Shown here piece by piece: positions 28,700 to 37,858 of a stretch of DNA of 64,000 bases. The stretch covers positions 128,813-192,812 of the forward strand of contig JAKJDF010000003.1 in NCBI GenBank assembly GCA_022706085.1, in the 5' to 3' direction. The DNA is from Candidatus Latescibacterota bacterium (GTDB lineage: Bacteria > Latescibacterota > MWCZ01). The notes beneath the pieces were generated by a model. The model saw nothing but the letters and a program-made list of their open reading frames with translations. It did not search any database and had not been told where the DNA came from. Made by a program: the position numbers and the translations under genes. Positions within the stretch are counted from its first letter, which is position 1. Every line of letters starts with the position of its first letter.

Positions 28700-29470
28700 G
28701 TGAACAGCACGCCGCGGGACAGACGTAGTCTGGCCGGGTTGCTTGTGCTGGGGTCCCTGAGCCTGTACGGCTGTTACACCGTGCTCTCGCATCCTCAACT
28801 TGCGCCCCGGCAGCAGATTACGGAAAATGGAACCGTCGTGGAGACGGATCAGTGCGCCTCGTGTCATACCCAGAGCGACTTGTGGTCGTTCCACCACCGC
28901 GGATGGTACTCGCATTACAACTCCTATTTCTATAACCAGTATGACCCGTTGTTCTTCCGCTCACGGTGGTATGGTGATTCATACTTCTACGGACGCTGGG
29001 TCAGTTACCGGTACAGTCCGTGGTGGTACTACCCCGGCAGCCGGACGGGTGCCTGGCATCCCGAGCTCCCGGCTGTTGGACGTGGTCAGATGCGGGACAG
29101 CGTCAACCGGGTAGATCCGCGCGATAGTTTCGTCGGGTTGCCGGGATACGGGCCCGGTCCGATGCCTTCGTTTCCGCGGTCGGCGCTGCCGCTGAACACG
29201 GGGATGGCAGGTTCTCCGGCAACCTCGCGCGTTACACGAGATTCTACTTCCGCGGACCGCGGTTCCGCGGCCGAAGGGCGCCCGGTCCGAATTGAGCCAC
29301 GGAACGATGCTCCGGCTCCACTGCCGGTCAGCCAGCAACCGGTTCAACAGCCTGCTGCCACCAAATCGGCGGAAAAGCCCCAGGAATCAGAGGATCAGGA
29401 GCAGACGGGGGAGCAGTCTCGAGGGCGCGGAGACGCACGCAACAGGCCTTCCGGTTCGCAATCGCGATAA
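28700..29470 (+). CDS. Lipoprotein with a single CxxCH motif
   Basis: A 256-aa protein with lipobox LYGC (Cys25) and a perfect AAGGAGG upstream of GTG 28700. A single CASCH at 52-56 matches the c-type heme attachment signature, but there is no cytochrome fold around it. Residues about 60-125 are strikingly Tyr/Trp/Ser-rich (WYSHYNSYFYNQYD...), and the C-terminal third is Pro/Gln/Glu-rich and probably disordered. It could be a monoheme lipoprotein or a metal-binding surface protein. A FadL-like porin follows 33 bp downstream on the same strand. Family not recognised. Confidence 0.7.
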   Translation: MNSTPRDRRSLAGLLVLGSLSLYGCYTVLSHPQLAPRQQITENGTVVETDQCASCHTQSDLWSFHHRGWYSHYNSYFYNQYDPLFFRSRWYGDSYFYGRWVSYRYSPWWYYPGSRTGAWHPELPAVGRGQMRDSVNRVDPRDSFVGLPGYGPGPMPSFPRSALPLNTGMAGSPATSRVTRDSTSADRGSAAEGRPVRIEPRNDAPAPLPVSQQPVQQPAATKSAEKPQESEDQEQTGEQSRGRGDARNRPSGSQSR

Positions 29471-29503
29471 TCACCCCGTACACGGGCAGAGGAGTGCTGG
29501 ATA

Positions 29504-30832
29504 GTGTTCCCGAAAAGCCTGACAGGCATCGCTGCGCTTTTCTTGATCGCGAAGTGTGGTGTTGCTCTAACCCCGAAAATGCAGACCGTGAAAGACATCT
29601 CGGTGGGGGTGGGGGAGCAGTTGCCATCGGGATGGATAGGACTGGGTGCGCGCTCGCAGGCGATGGGGGGTACTCTCGCGGCAAGTACCATCGACGGGAC
29701 CTCGCTTTTCGCCAACCCCGCGCAACTTACTTCAGTGCGGCGGACGGAAATTCTTGGTTCCCTGGTAGCGAGCCGGATCCGCGGCACGGCGGATACGGGC
29801 AATCCTGCAACGAGGAGCGAGCTGTCGGCGACAGGCACCGCGCTGAATTCGCTGGTCGTAAGCGCTCCGTACCCTGTATACCGCGGCGGCTTCACGTTCG
29901 CGCTCGGGTACGCGAGGCCGTCGGATTATGGCCAGCGAATGAACCGCACAGGGATTGTCGTTCTGCAGGGGCAGACGTTCCGGCAATCCGATATTCTGCG
30001 GCAGGAAGGCGGGCTTTCCCATTATGCCATGGGCTTCGGCGTGGAAGTTGCCCCGACAACGTCGATGGGCCTGAGCCTGCGCTGGCAGCACGGATCGGTG
30101 GATGTCCGTCGCGATGTTACTCTGGTGGCTCAGGGTATGGCCCTGCCAGACTCACTGGTGGGACGGTACCGACAGCACAATTCGATCGACGGCCTGGGAG
30201 TCGTCCTGGGAACCCACACGGTACTGCCGGCGGGTTTCCAGATGGGGCTGAGCGTGTCAACGCCCACGCGGTATACTCTGGACGGCACCTGGGGCGACGA
30301 GTACCACGAGGCGATTGGCGCGAACGTATACCACTACGACTATCTCGAGAACAAGCTGAAGTACAAGATCAGAGGCCCATGGGAATTCGGAGCAGGCCTG
30401 ACGTGGACCACGTACGCGTTAACCCTTGCCACCGACGTCTGGTACGCGGACTGGCAACAGGCCCGCTTCGATGGGAGCCCGTACGGTGCAACTTCAGGCA
30501 TTGACCCCGACACGTTTTTTGAAACGCGTTACCGGAGCTCGTTGCGGTGGCACATCGGTGGCGAGCTCCTCGTTCCCGTCGTGAATACGTATGTGCGCGC
30601 AGGGTATTGGACAGGCTCAGAGCCGTTCCGGGGGCCGCTGCTTGATTCGGGGGAGGCGCTGACCACAGCGGGTCCTTCAAGGGCGTACTCGTTCGGCGCG
30701 GGTTGGCTGATTGATCGGGTGTTCGCCCTTGATGTGGCGGTAGTGTTTCGGACAGGTCGCATGGAAACTGCTCAATCGGTGGAAAAAACCGGAGACCGGA
30801 GATTCTCAGTTTCGGCCGCGTTTCGCATGTGA
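29504..30832 (+). CDS. OmpP1/FadL or PorV-like outer-membrane beta barrel
   Basis: A 442-aa outer-membrane protein. A signal peptide covers about residues 1-22. The mature N-terminal part GARSQAMGGTLAASTIDGTSLFANPAQL is the typical opening of FadL/PorV-family proteins. The rest alternates beta strands to a terminal aromatic-rich SVSAAFRM, as expected of a barrel. It starts with GTG 29504 and lies directly after the CxxCH lipoprotein. Likely roles are hydrophobic substrate uptake or, for PorV-like members, a secretion accessory; not decidable. Confidence 0.78.
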   Translation: MFPKSLTGIAALFLIAKCGVALTPKMQTVKDISVGVGEQLPSGWIGLGARSQAMGGTLAASTIDGTSLFANPAQLTSVRRTEILGSLVASRIRGTADTGNPATRSELSATGTALNSLVVSAPYPVYRGGFTFALGYARPSDYGQRMNRTGIVVLQGQTFRQSDILRQEGGLSHYAMGFGVEVAPTTSMGLSLRWQHGSVDVRRDVTLVAQGMALPDSLVGRYRQHNSIDGLGVVLGTHTVLPAGFQMGLSVSTPTRYTLDGTWGDEYHEAIGANVYHYDYLENKLKYKIRGPWEFGAGLTWTTYALTLATDVWYADWQQARFDGSPYGATSGIDPDTFFETRYRSSLRWHIGGELLVPVVNTYVRAGYWTGSEPFRGPLLDSGEALTTAGPSRAYSFGAGWLIDRVFALDVAVVFRTGRMETAQSVEKTGDRRFSVSAAFRM

Positions 30833-30965
30833 TCCCTGCGGGCGACGGGTGACGCACGGTTCTCCGCAAAGCAGCTTCTTCAGGGTTGCTCGAAAACCTT
30901 CGTTGAATGTTCATTTTATGGGAGGTATGGTTCGTTTCCGGGGACTATTGGAGGGAGGTTGAACA

Positions 30966-32165
30966 ATGGGGCGCAATACTGCTTACCTCGAAGCCGCGCG
31001 CGAAATCATTCCCTGGGGTACGCAGACAAACGCGAAACGACACCACGCCGAAATGGGCGAAGCGATGCCGGCTTTCATAGAACGTGCCGACGGGTGCCGC
31101 ATGTGGGACCTTGAGGGCCGCGAGTACATAGACTACCGTTGTGCCCTCGGGCCGATCATTCTGGGGTACCGGTATCCGGCAGTAGACGAAGCGGTACGCA
31201 TCCAGATGTCCAAGGGTACACTTTTCAGCATGGCGTCGCCGGTGGAACTCGAAGTGGCGAAGGAAATCGTCGGACTGGTGCCCTGCGCGGAAATGGTTCG
31301 CTTCATGAAAACGGGTGCTGACGCGAACATGTGCAATGTGAGAATCGCCCGTGCGTACACCGGTCGAGATCACATAATAATCTGTGGGTACCACGGATAC
31401 CACGACTATTTCATGGTCACTCAACAGGGGAATGGGGTTCCACAGGCCGTCCGTGACCTCGTGACTCCGATCGGTTACGGGGACTTTGAGAAACTCCGCG
31501 AAACCTTCCGAACCCGGGGCGAAGCAATCGCGGCCATGGTTATGGAACCTTTCAACGCGAAAGATCCGACAGGCGAGTTCACGAAAGAAGCCCGAAAACT
31601 GACATCTGAGTACGGGGCACTGCTGATTTTTGACGAAATAATCACAGGGTTTCGGCTCGCGAAGGGCGGAGCGCAGGAGTATCTGGGGATCACGCCGGAC
31701 CTTGCCTCTCTTGGGAAAGCTGTCGCAAACGGATATCCGCTGTCTGTGTACTGCGGAAAACGCCAGTTCATGTCGAAACTCGATGATTTCGTTCTCACGA
31801 CCACGTACGCTGGCGATACGCTTTCGCTGGCGGCGGCCCGCGCTACGCTCGCAGTGATGCAGAACGAGCCCGTGCACAAGCACCTCTATTGCATGGGAGA
31901 ACGGCTCCAGAAGGGGATAAGGGAGGTAGCCGGAAGGGTCGGCGTCGAAATGGCGGTCACCGGGAACCCTGTCCAGCCGGGGTTTGCCATCGTGGATAGC
32001 GACAAGGAAAAGGAATCCGCCCTTAACACGGAGTGGAGGCGGCAGCTTTTTGCCCACGGCGTTTTCCCCCACTGGTTTGTGAACTACAGTCATCAGCCGT
32101 CCGACATTGATGAAACGATTGACAAAGCCGAAAAAGCTCTCCGGGCAACCTTGAAACGCGGGTAA
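30966..32165 (+). CDS. Class III PLP aminotransferase, GSA-aminomutase-like
   Basis: A 399-aa fold-type I PLP enzyme. Features: GYHGYHDYF, the cofactor Asp in LLIFDEIITGFR and the Schiff-base Lys251 in SLGKAVANGYP. It most resembles glutamate-1-semialdehyde 2,1-aminomutase and related omega-aminotransferases, but has no neighbouring heme genes. GGGAGG precedes ATG 30966. proA follows within 20 bp and makes glutamate-5-semialdehyde, so a role in semialdehyde or sugar-amine metabolism is conceivable. Substrate unassigned. Confidence 0.82.
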   Translation: MGRNTAYLEAAREIIPWGTQTNAKRHHAEMGEAMPAFIERADGCRMWDLEGREYIDYRCALGPIILGYRYPAVDEAVRIQMSKGTLFSMASPVELEVAKEIVGLVPCAEMVRFMKTGADANMCNVRIARAYTGRDHIIICGYHGYHDYFMVTQQGNGVPQAVRDLVTPIGYGDFEKLRETFRTRGEAIAAMVMEPFNAKDPTGEFTKEARKLTSEYGALLIFDEIITGFRLAKGGAQEYLGITPDLASLGKAVANGYPLSVYCGKRQFMSKLDDFVLTTTYAGDTLSLAAARATLAVMQNEPVHKHLYCMGERLQKGIREVAGRVGVEMAVTGNPVQPGFAIVDSDKEKESALNTEWRRQLFAHGVFPHWFVNYSHQPSDIDETIDKAEKALRATLKRG

Positions 32166-32185
32166 GGCACCACACATTGGGGCAC

Positions 32186-33445
32186 ATGATGGACCTGGGC
32201 GCGTACATAAACGAACTCGGCACAAAAGCGCGCAAAGCGGCGATCGAGATGGCGCGCGTGGATTCCGCGACCAAACGCGATGCACTCATGCGCATCGCGG
32301 AAGCGGTGGAGAAGCATTCCGGGCAAATCCTCGAATCGAATGCCCGTGATCTGGCGGCGGGGAGAGCCGCCAGTCTGAACGAGGCGATGCTGGACCGCCT
32401 TACGTTGACCGAGAAGCGCATCACAGCAATGGCGCGCGCGATCGCCGAAATTGCCGATCAACCCGATCCCGTGGGCGAGGTGGAGCACAGTGTTATCAGA
32501 CCGAGCGGCATTCGCGTCGGGAGGATGCGCGTGCCAATCGGGGTGATCGGAATCATTTACGAGGCACGTCCCAACGTGACAACCGACGCCGCAGCGCTTT
32601 GTCTGAAGGCGGGTAACGCCTGCGTGTTGCGCGGTGGCAAGGAAGCTCTCCATTCCAACGTGGCTCTGGCGAGGGTCGTATCCGAGACTGCTGCGGGCGC
32701 GGGTCTGCCGCCGGACGCAGTTCAGCTTGTTGGCGTTACCGACAGAGAAACCGTTGCCCTGATGGCGCAGGCCGAAGGGCTGATTGATGTCATCATTCCC
32801 CGCGGTGGTGAGGCTTTGATCCGTTCGGTGGTCGCTGCGGCGAAGGTTCCGGTGATCAAGCATTACAAAGGAGTGTGTCACACGTACGTGGACGCCGACG
32901 CAGACCTGGACATGGCGCAGAAGATCTGTTTCAACGCGAAAGTCCAGCGTCCGGGCGTGTGCAACGCCATGGAAACCCTCCTCGTGCACGAAAAAATAGC
33001 CGGGGCTTTTCTTCCGCCGCTTTTCGCACAGTATCGTCAGGCTGGAGTCTCACTGCGCGGGTGCAGCAAAACCATCGAAATCGATTCCAACGTTCTCAGA
33101 GCGACGGAAGAAGACTGGTATGCCGAGTACCTTGACCTCATCCTTGCCGTCCGGGTAGTAAGCAGCCTCGACGAGGCAATTGAGCATATCCGGATGTACG
33201 GTTCCGCCCACACGGACGCGATTGTGACCCGCAATATCCAGGCCGCCGAACGTTTTGTGCGCGAAGTGGACTCATCAAGTGTCATGGTCAACGTTTCAAC
33301 GCGTTTCTCTGACGGTGGCGAATACGGGCTGGGAGCGGAAATCGGCATATCTACGGACAAACTGCACGCTCGGGGCCCGATGGGAGCCGCAGATTTGACC
33401 ACGACGAAATGGGTCGTAACCGGTGACGGAGCCATCCGGCAGTGA
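32186..33445 (+). CDS. proA: Gamma-glutamyl phosphate reductase
   Basis: A 419-aa aldehyde dehydrogenase-fold enzyme that reduces gamma-glutamyl phosphate to glutamate-5-semialdehyde for proline synthesis. Seen: IGVIGIIYEARPNVTTDAAALCLKAGNA, PRGGEALIRSV, and the catalytic Cys259 in RPGVCNAMETLL. ATG 32186 is preferred to the upstream TTG 32177. No proB is close by; the partner kinase must be elsewhere. The GTGA overlap at the 3' end couples it to the ftsB/divIC-like gene. Confidence 0.95.
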   Translation: MMDLGAYINELGTKARKAAIEMARVDSATKRDALMRIAEAVEKHSGQILESNARDLAAGRAASLNEAMLDRLTLTEKRITAMARAIAEIADQPDPVGEVEHSVIRPSGIRVGRMRVPIGVIGIIYEARPNVTTDAAALCLKAGNACVLRGGKEALHSNVALARVVSETAAGAGLPPDAVQLVGVTDRETVALMAQAEGLIDVIIPRGGEALIRSVVAAAKVPVIKHYKGVCHTYVDADADLDMAQKICFNAKVQRPGVCNAMETLLVHEKIAGAFLPPLFAQYRQAGVSLRGCSKTIEIDSNVLRATEEDWYAEYLDLILAVRVVSSLDEAIEHIRMYGSAHTDAIVTRNIQAAERFVREVDSSSVMVNVSTRFSDGGEYGLGAEIGISTDKLHARGPMGAADLTTTKWVVTGDGAIRQ

Positions 33446-33822
33446 CTGAAGCGGCGGGCGACCAGAACCCCCTTCATACCTGGAAAGAGCAACAGCGTCG
33501 GAGGCGTTCATTCGCACGCAGATGGAAGATTCTCACCCTTGTAGTCGGCGTTGTTGTGGTGGTCGCAGCGCTGTTCTGGGGTGGAGGCGATGGCTTTTTT
33601 GTTCAATGGGAAATGTCAAGGGAAATTGCGGAACTGGAGAAGGAAAACGAGTTGATACGTGTTCAAAACGCTCAATTGAGGGATCATATCCGTCGCCTCG
33701 ACAGCGACATATCATACATTGAGCGGATCGCACGCGAACGGTACGGAATGGCACTTCCGCATGAGCGTGTGTACAGGGTTATTATCCCTCCGGCTCCCAC
33801 AGCCGGGAGCGCGGGCCCATGA
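33442..33822 (+). CDS. FtsB/DivIC-like septum formation initiator
   Basis: A 126-aa bitopic membrane protein: a basic N-terminus (KEQQRRRRSFARR), one membrane segment at about 29-46 (ILTLVVGVVVVVAALFW), then a coiled coil (EIAELEKENELIRVQNAQLRDHIRRLDSDISYIERIARERYGM). This is the FtsB/DivIC cell-division topology and the C-terminal ARERYGM pattern is characteristic. It overlaps proA (GTGA) and DUF502 (ATGA), so its placement is through coupling rather than a division cluster. Confidence 0.85.
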   Translation: MTEAAGDQNPLHTWKEQQRRRRSFARRWKILTLVVGVVVVVAALFWGGGDGFFVQWEMSREIAELEKENELIRVQNAQLRDHIRRLDSDISYIERIARERYGMALPHERVYRVIIPPAPTAGSAGP

Positions 33823-34502
33823 TGCCGAACGAAAGACCCTCGACCGGGTGGCGGCACTGGGCGAAAGCCAATTTCCTCACCGGGTTGGTCGCACTGGCAC
33901 CGGTAGTGATTACCGGGTACGTCCTCTGGTATGTCTTCGCCACGGTCGATGCATGGCTCTCCGCTGCGCTTGTCGGCATTCCATGGCTTACCTGGAGAGG
34001 AAAACCACTCCCCGGCGTCGGGTTCGTCACCGTACTGCTGATCATACTGCTGACCGGGGTGGTCGCGCGGAATGTTGCGGGATTTCAGTTCCTCCGCTTC
34101 TGGGATCGCCAGCTCAACAGAATTCCGATGGTGCGGGGCATCTATCGCGCCGTCAAGCAGATCAGCCAGGCATTCTTCGGTGGGACCCGCGGCGTGTTTC
34201 AGGCAGTTGTACTCGTGCCATTTCCCATGCGCGGCATCTATGCGGTGGGTTTCCTGACCGCTGACGCGCCGAGAGAAGTGTGCGACAAAACGGGTCAAGA
34301 CCTTGTGAGTGTTTTTCTGCCTACGTCGCCGAACCCTACGTCGGGCTACCTGATAATGGTTCCGCGCTCCGAGGTCACGCGCACTGAAATGACCGTGGAA
34401 GAAGCCATGAAGCTGGTGATTTCCGGCGGGACAGTGGTGCCACCGGGAGCGGAGTCCGGAGTGGATAGGGTAACCGAGCGCGCGCGGTCGAACGCGGGCT
34501 GA
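33819..34502 (+). CDS. DUF502 membrane protein
   Basis: A 227-aa inner-membrane protein of DUF502. Two membrane helices at about 20-40 (LTGLVALAPVVITGYVLWYVF) and 67-86 are followed by a conserved soluble part with IPMVRGIYRAVKQISQAFF and VSVFLPTSPNPTSGYLIMVPRS. Family role is unknown. It overlaps the FtsB-like gene by ATGA and is 17 bp from recO. Confidence 0.88.
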   Translation: MMPNERPSTGWRHWAKANFLTGLVALAPVVITGYVLWYVFATVDAWLSAALVGIPWLTWRGKPLPGVGFVTVLLIILLTGVVARNVAGFQFLRFWDRQLNRIPMVRGIYRAVKQISQAFFGGTRGVFQAVVLVPFPMRGIYAVGFLTADAPREVCDKTGQDLVSVFLPTSPNPTSGYLIMVPRSEVTRTEMTVEEAMKLVISGGTVVPPGAESGVDRVTERARSNAG

Positions 34503-34519
34503 GGCGGGAGACACCGAAA

Positions 34520-35299
34520 ATGCCCGGCGCTGATTTCACGAGGGCGTTGGTGATCTCCACACGGTCATGGTCAGAATCCAGTCGTATCGTAACCATTCTT
34601 TCCCCGGATCTGGGCAAGTTCCGTGCGGTGTGTCGCGGCGTTCAGAAACCTCAGGGTGGAATGGCGGCGGCGCTGGAACCGATCACGTTGAGTGAGATAG
34701 TCTTGCGGCAGAGCAGCCGTGGCGGCATGGCCCATGTCTCCGCAGCGGATGCCGTCGAGTACTTCGCCTGCACCAAAAAATCCCTTATCGGCCTTGCGGT
34801 GGCGGGTGGGCTGCTCGAGTTGTGTGAAACGGCGATGCCGGAAAACGAGCCGGCCGATGCCGTGTTCGACCATCTGCTCAGCCTGCTCAACGAGTTGGAA
34901 ACCCTGCTTCGGCAGCGCGAACACAGTGAGCGGAACGCGATCAATTTGCTTTGGCGTGGAATCCTTGTGCTTTCCGGCGACTTCGGATACGGCATGCAGT
35001 TTGAAACATGCGTGGCGTGCGGCGCCGTTCCGCATCGCGCAAAGGGGTTCTGTCTTGCTGAAGGAGGTCCCGTGTGTGACGCATGTTCAGTTCCGAATAG
35101 CCTGAACTGGGGACCGGGAACGGAGGAAATCCTCCGCTGGCTTGCGTCTGCCGAAGACAGCGCACTGCCGGCACGCACCATTCCGCGGACGCAGAACCGG
35201 GAAATCCGCACCCTCTTTGAACGATATTTCCGGTTCCACGTCCCGGGATTCGATCATCTGCGATCACTTGACATGCTGGTTGCCAAACGGGATCAATAG
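34520..35299 (+). CDS. recO: DNA repair protein RecO
   Basis: A 259-aa RecO, the single-strand-annealing mediator that loads RecA with RecR. The N-terminal OB fold reads ALVISTRSWSESSRIVTILSPDLGKFRAVCRGVQKP. A zinc-type cysteine cluster is visible as CVACG and CDAC (about 162-165 and 185-188). Length is normal. It sits between DUF502 and glyQS. Confidence 0.92.
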   Translation: MPGADFTRALVISTRSWSESSRIVTILSPDLGKFRAVCRGVQKPQGGMAAALEPITLSEIVLRQSSRGGMAHVSAADAVEYFACTKKSLIGLAVAGGLLELCETAMPENEPADAVFDHLLSLLNELETLLRQREHSERNAINLLWRGILVLSGDFGYGMQFETCVACGAVPHRAKGFCLAEGGPVCDACSVPNSLNWGPGTEEILRWLASAEDSALPARTIPRTQNREIRTLFERYFRFHVPGFDHLRSLDMLVAKRDQ

Positions 35300-35361
35300 G
35301 CCGATTCGGCCAGCTTTTTGCGAACGGGTCGTCAACGACGAAGGTTAACCAAGGAGTTTTC

Positions 35362-36678
35362 ATGGCTGTGGACACGATGGAACAGATCGTCTCACTGTGC
35401 AAGAGGAAGGGTTTCATTTTCCAATCCAGCGAGATATACGGTGGACTGAACGGTTGCTGGGATTATGGTCCCCTCGGCGTCGAGTTGAAGCGTAACGTTC
35501 AGGATGCATGGTGGCGCGCCATGACAGTGGAAGAGGACGATATCGAAGGTCTCGACGCCAGTATTCTCATGCACCCTCGCGTCTGGGAAGCCTCAGGGCA
35601 CGTCGCGGAGTTCACCGACCCTCTGGTGGACTGCACTCACTGCAAGGCGCGTTTCCGGGATGACCAGATCGAGAAAGAAGGCCAGTGCCCGTCCTGCGGC
35701 ATGAAAGGAACGCTGACAGCTCCGCGGAAATTCAACCTCATGCTGAAAACGTTCATTGGACCGGTTGAAGAAGCGGCATCCGTCGTGTATCTGCGCCCGG
35801 AAACGTGCCAGGGAATCTACGTTGATTATCAGAACATCATGACGGCGATGAGAAGGAGGATACCGTTCGGGATCGCTCAGATCGGCAAGGCGTTCAGAAA
35901 CGAGATTAACCCGCGCTACTTCGTATTCCGGTCCCGCGAGTTCGAGCAGATGGAGATGCAATATTTTGTCAAACCGGGTACCGACATGGAAGTATTCAAT
36001 ACGTGGAGAGACAAAAGGCTTCGTTACTACGCGGAACTGGGCATACGATCGGAAAAACTGCGTCTTGTGCCGCACGAAAAACTGGCGCATTATGCGTCCG
36101 CCGCCGTGGACATCGAATATGAGTTTCCCTTTGGATGGGGCGAGATAGAAGGCATTCACAACCGAACGGACTTCGATCTGCGGCGTCATTCCGAGTTCTC
36201 CGGGAAGGATCTGAGCTTTTTCGACGACCAGACCCGCGAACGATACATTCCGTTCATCATCGAGGCATCTTCAGGCGTGAACCGCACACTGCTCGCATAC
36301 CTGTGCGACGCATACGAGGTTGAACAGCTGGAAAACGACACACGCACGGTGCTCCACCTGCATCCGCGTCTCGCGCCGATAAAAGCCGGCATTTTGCCGC
36401 TGGTCAAGCGCGACGGAATGCCGGAAAAAGCCCACGAGATCGAAAGGCAGTTGAACCCATATTTCCGCGTGTTCTACGACGAAAGCGGCGCCGTCGGTCG
36501 GCGCTACCGCCGTATGGACGAGGTGGGCACGCCATTCTGCATCACCGTGGATTCACAAACGATGCAGGACGACACCGTAACGCTCAGGCACCGCGACACC
36601 ATGCGGCAGGATCGATACCCGGTCGCGGGTCTGGTTCAGGTGCTCGGGGAGAAAATCACCAGTTGGCAACGTCCGTAA
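35362..36678 (+). CDS. glyQS: Glycyl-tRNA synthetase, homodimeric class II type
   Basis: A 438-aa alpha2-type glycine-tRNA ligase. Opening residues carry the family signature FQSSEIYGGLNGCWDYGPLGVELK. A zinc-binding insert has CTHC and CPSC. Motif 2 is FGIAQIGKAFRNEINPRYFVFRSREFEQMEMQ; motif 3 lies in FIIEASSGVNRTLLAYL. The C-terminal anticodon-binding domain begins at about 340 (PRLAPIKAGILPLVKRDGM). This eukaryote/archaea/Firmicute-like dimer excludes a GlyQ/GlyS tetramer at this locus. RBS AAGGAG precedes ATG 35362. Confidence 0.96.
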   Translation: MAVDTMEQIVSLCKRKGFIFQSSEIYGGLNGCWDYGPLGVELKRNVQDAWWRAMTVEEDDIEGLDASILMHPRVWEASGHVAEFTDPLVDCTHCKARFRDDQIEKEGQCPSCGMKGTLTAPRKFNLMLKTFIGPVEEAASVVYLRPETCQGIYVDYQNIMTAMRRRIPFGIAQIGKAFRNEINPRYFVFRSREFEQMEMQYFVKPGTDMEVFNTWRDKRLRYYAELGIRSEKLRLVPHEKLAHYASAAVDIEYEFPFGWGEIEGIHNRTDFDLRRHSEFSGKDLSFFDDQTRERYIPFIIEASSGVNRTLLAYLCDAYEVEQLENDTRTVLHLHPRLAPIKAGILPLVKRDGMPEKAHEIERQLNPYFRVFYDESGAVGRRYRRMDEVGTPFCITVDSQTMQDDTVTLRHRDTMRQDRYPVAGLVQVLGEKITSWQRP

Positions 36679-36740
36679 CCCGCCCGTACCCGGAAAAGGC
36701 AATTGCGACAAACTGGCTCAGTCCGTAGCTTTACAACTGA

Positions 36741-36770
36741 TTTGACTGTCAAAGAACACGCGAATAAATC
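36741..36770 (+). promoter_or_regulatory. Promoter with palindromic operator before Gfo/Idh/MocA-ROK operon
   Basis: TTTGAC-T-GTCAAA (36741-36753) is a perfect 13-bp palindrome. TTGACT inside it (36742-36747) followed by 17 bp and TAAATC (36765-36770) reads as a sigma70-type promoter, so a repressor binding the palindrome would cover the -35 box. The ATG of the oxidoreductase lies 30 bp downstream. No regulator gene is next to it. Confidence 0.5.
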
Positions 36771-36800
36771 TCATTACTGCCGACACAGGGGAGAAGGAAA

Positions 36801-37841
36801 ATGGAAACGTTGCGCGTGGGCATTGTGGGAACCGGTTCGATCGGTATGATCCATCTGGACACGTACGCAAAGATCCCGGGGTACAAGGTTACGGCGGTGT
36901 GTGATGTGCGCGAGACCGCACTCGCCGATGCCAGAGCCAAATCCGGCGCCGCCGGTTTCGCGGACTACCACGATCTGGTGGCGCAGAAGGACGTGGACGT
37001 CGTCGCCGTGTGCACGCCGAACTACCTCCACGCACCGGTGACAATCGCCGCCCTCAATGCCGGAAAACACGTGTTTGTCGAGAAGCCGATGGCATACGAT
37101 GTCAAAGCCGCGAAGGAGATGATTGCCGCGCGGGACAAATCCGGCAAACTGGTCCAGATTGGCGTTTGCCAACGCTTCCGTGGCGATGCCCAGGTTCTCA
37201 AATCGCACATCGAAAACGGCGAACTCGGACGCATCTATTTCGCCAAATGTGGTTACCTCCGGCGAAGCGGCATCCCCGGGATGGGAAGCTGGTTCACCAC
37301 CCGCAGCCAGAGCGGTGGCGGCCCCATCCTTGACCTCGGCGTTCATGCACTTGATCTGACGATGTATCTCATGGACAACTTCAAGCCGGTGGGCGTCATG
37401 GCGTGCAAATATGCCGAGTTCGGCCCGAGAGGTCTCGGTGCCGGGGGCTGGGGCACCGCAGTTCCGGGCGGCCCGTTCGATGTCGAAGACCTCGCCGCGG
37501 CGCTCATCAAATTCGAAAACGGCGCGACGATCTTTCTCGAGGTGAGCTGGGCTGCACACGTCGGTTCGGGAAGCTTCTATTCAACCCTTATGGGCGACAA
37601 AGCCGGAGCAAATCTCGACCCGGCAACAATTTATACCGACGAAATGGGCCATCCCGTGGACAAAAAGCTCACGGTTCCATCTGTGGACGCCTACCACGCG
37701 GAGCATGTTCACTTCCACGATTGTATCGTGAACAACAGGAAGCCGATGCCGAGCGTCGAACAGGGATTGGCTGTTCAAGCCGTGCTCGACGGGATTGCTG
37801 AATCCGCGGACAAAGGCACGTCAGTTCCCATTTCGCTCTAA
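36801..37841 (+). CDS. Gfo/Idh/MocA-family oxidoreductase
   Basis: A 346-aa NAD(P)-dependent sugar or polyol dehydrogenase. N-terminal nucleotide fold: VGIVGTGSIGMIHLDTYAK (G-x-G-x2-G). EKPMAYDVKAAKEM carries the conserved Lys-Pro catalytic loop. The C-terminal alpha/beta domain has LDLGVHALDLTMYLM. AGAAGG precedes ATG 36801. It is 17 bp upstream of a ROK sugar kinase, suggesting oxidation and phosphorylation steps of one carbohydrate pathway. The sugar is unknown. Confidence 0.9.
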   Translation: METLRVGIVGTGSIGMIHLDTYAKIPGYKVTAVCDVRETALADARAKSGAAGFADYHDLVAQKDVDVVAVCTPNYLHAPVTIAALNAGKHVFVEKPMAYDVKAAKEMIAARDKSGKLVQIGVCQRFRGDAQVLKSHIENGELGRIYFAKCGYLRRSGIPGMGSWFTTRSQSGGGPILDLGVHALDLTMYLMDNFKPVGVMACKYAEFGPRGLGAGGWGTAVPGGPFDVEDLAAALIKFENGATIFLEVSWAAHVGSGSFYSTLMGDKAGANLDPATIYTDEMGHPVDKKLTVPSVDAYHAEHVHFHDCIVNNRKPMPSVEQGLAVQAVLDGIAESADKGTSVPISL

Positions 37842-37858
37842 CCACCACCGGGAGTTCC

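Noticed and set aside
30945-32285. A 446-codon minus-strand frame opposite the class III aminotransferase
   Set aside because: The plus strand shows Lys251 and other enzyme motifs; the minus frame has none.
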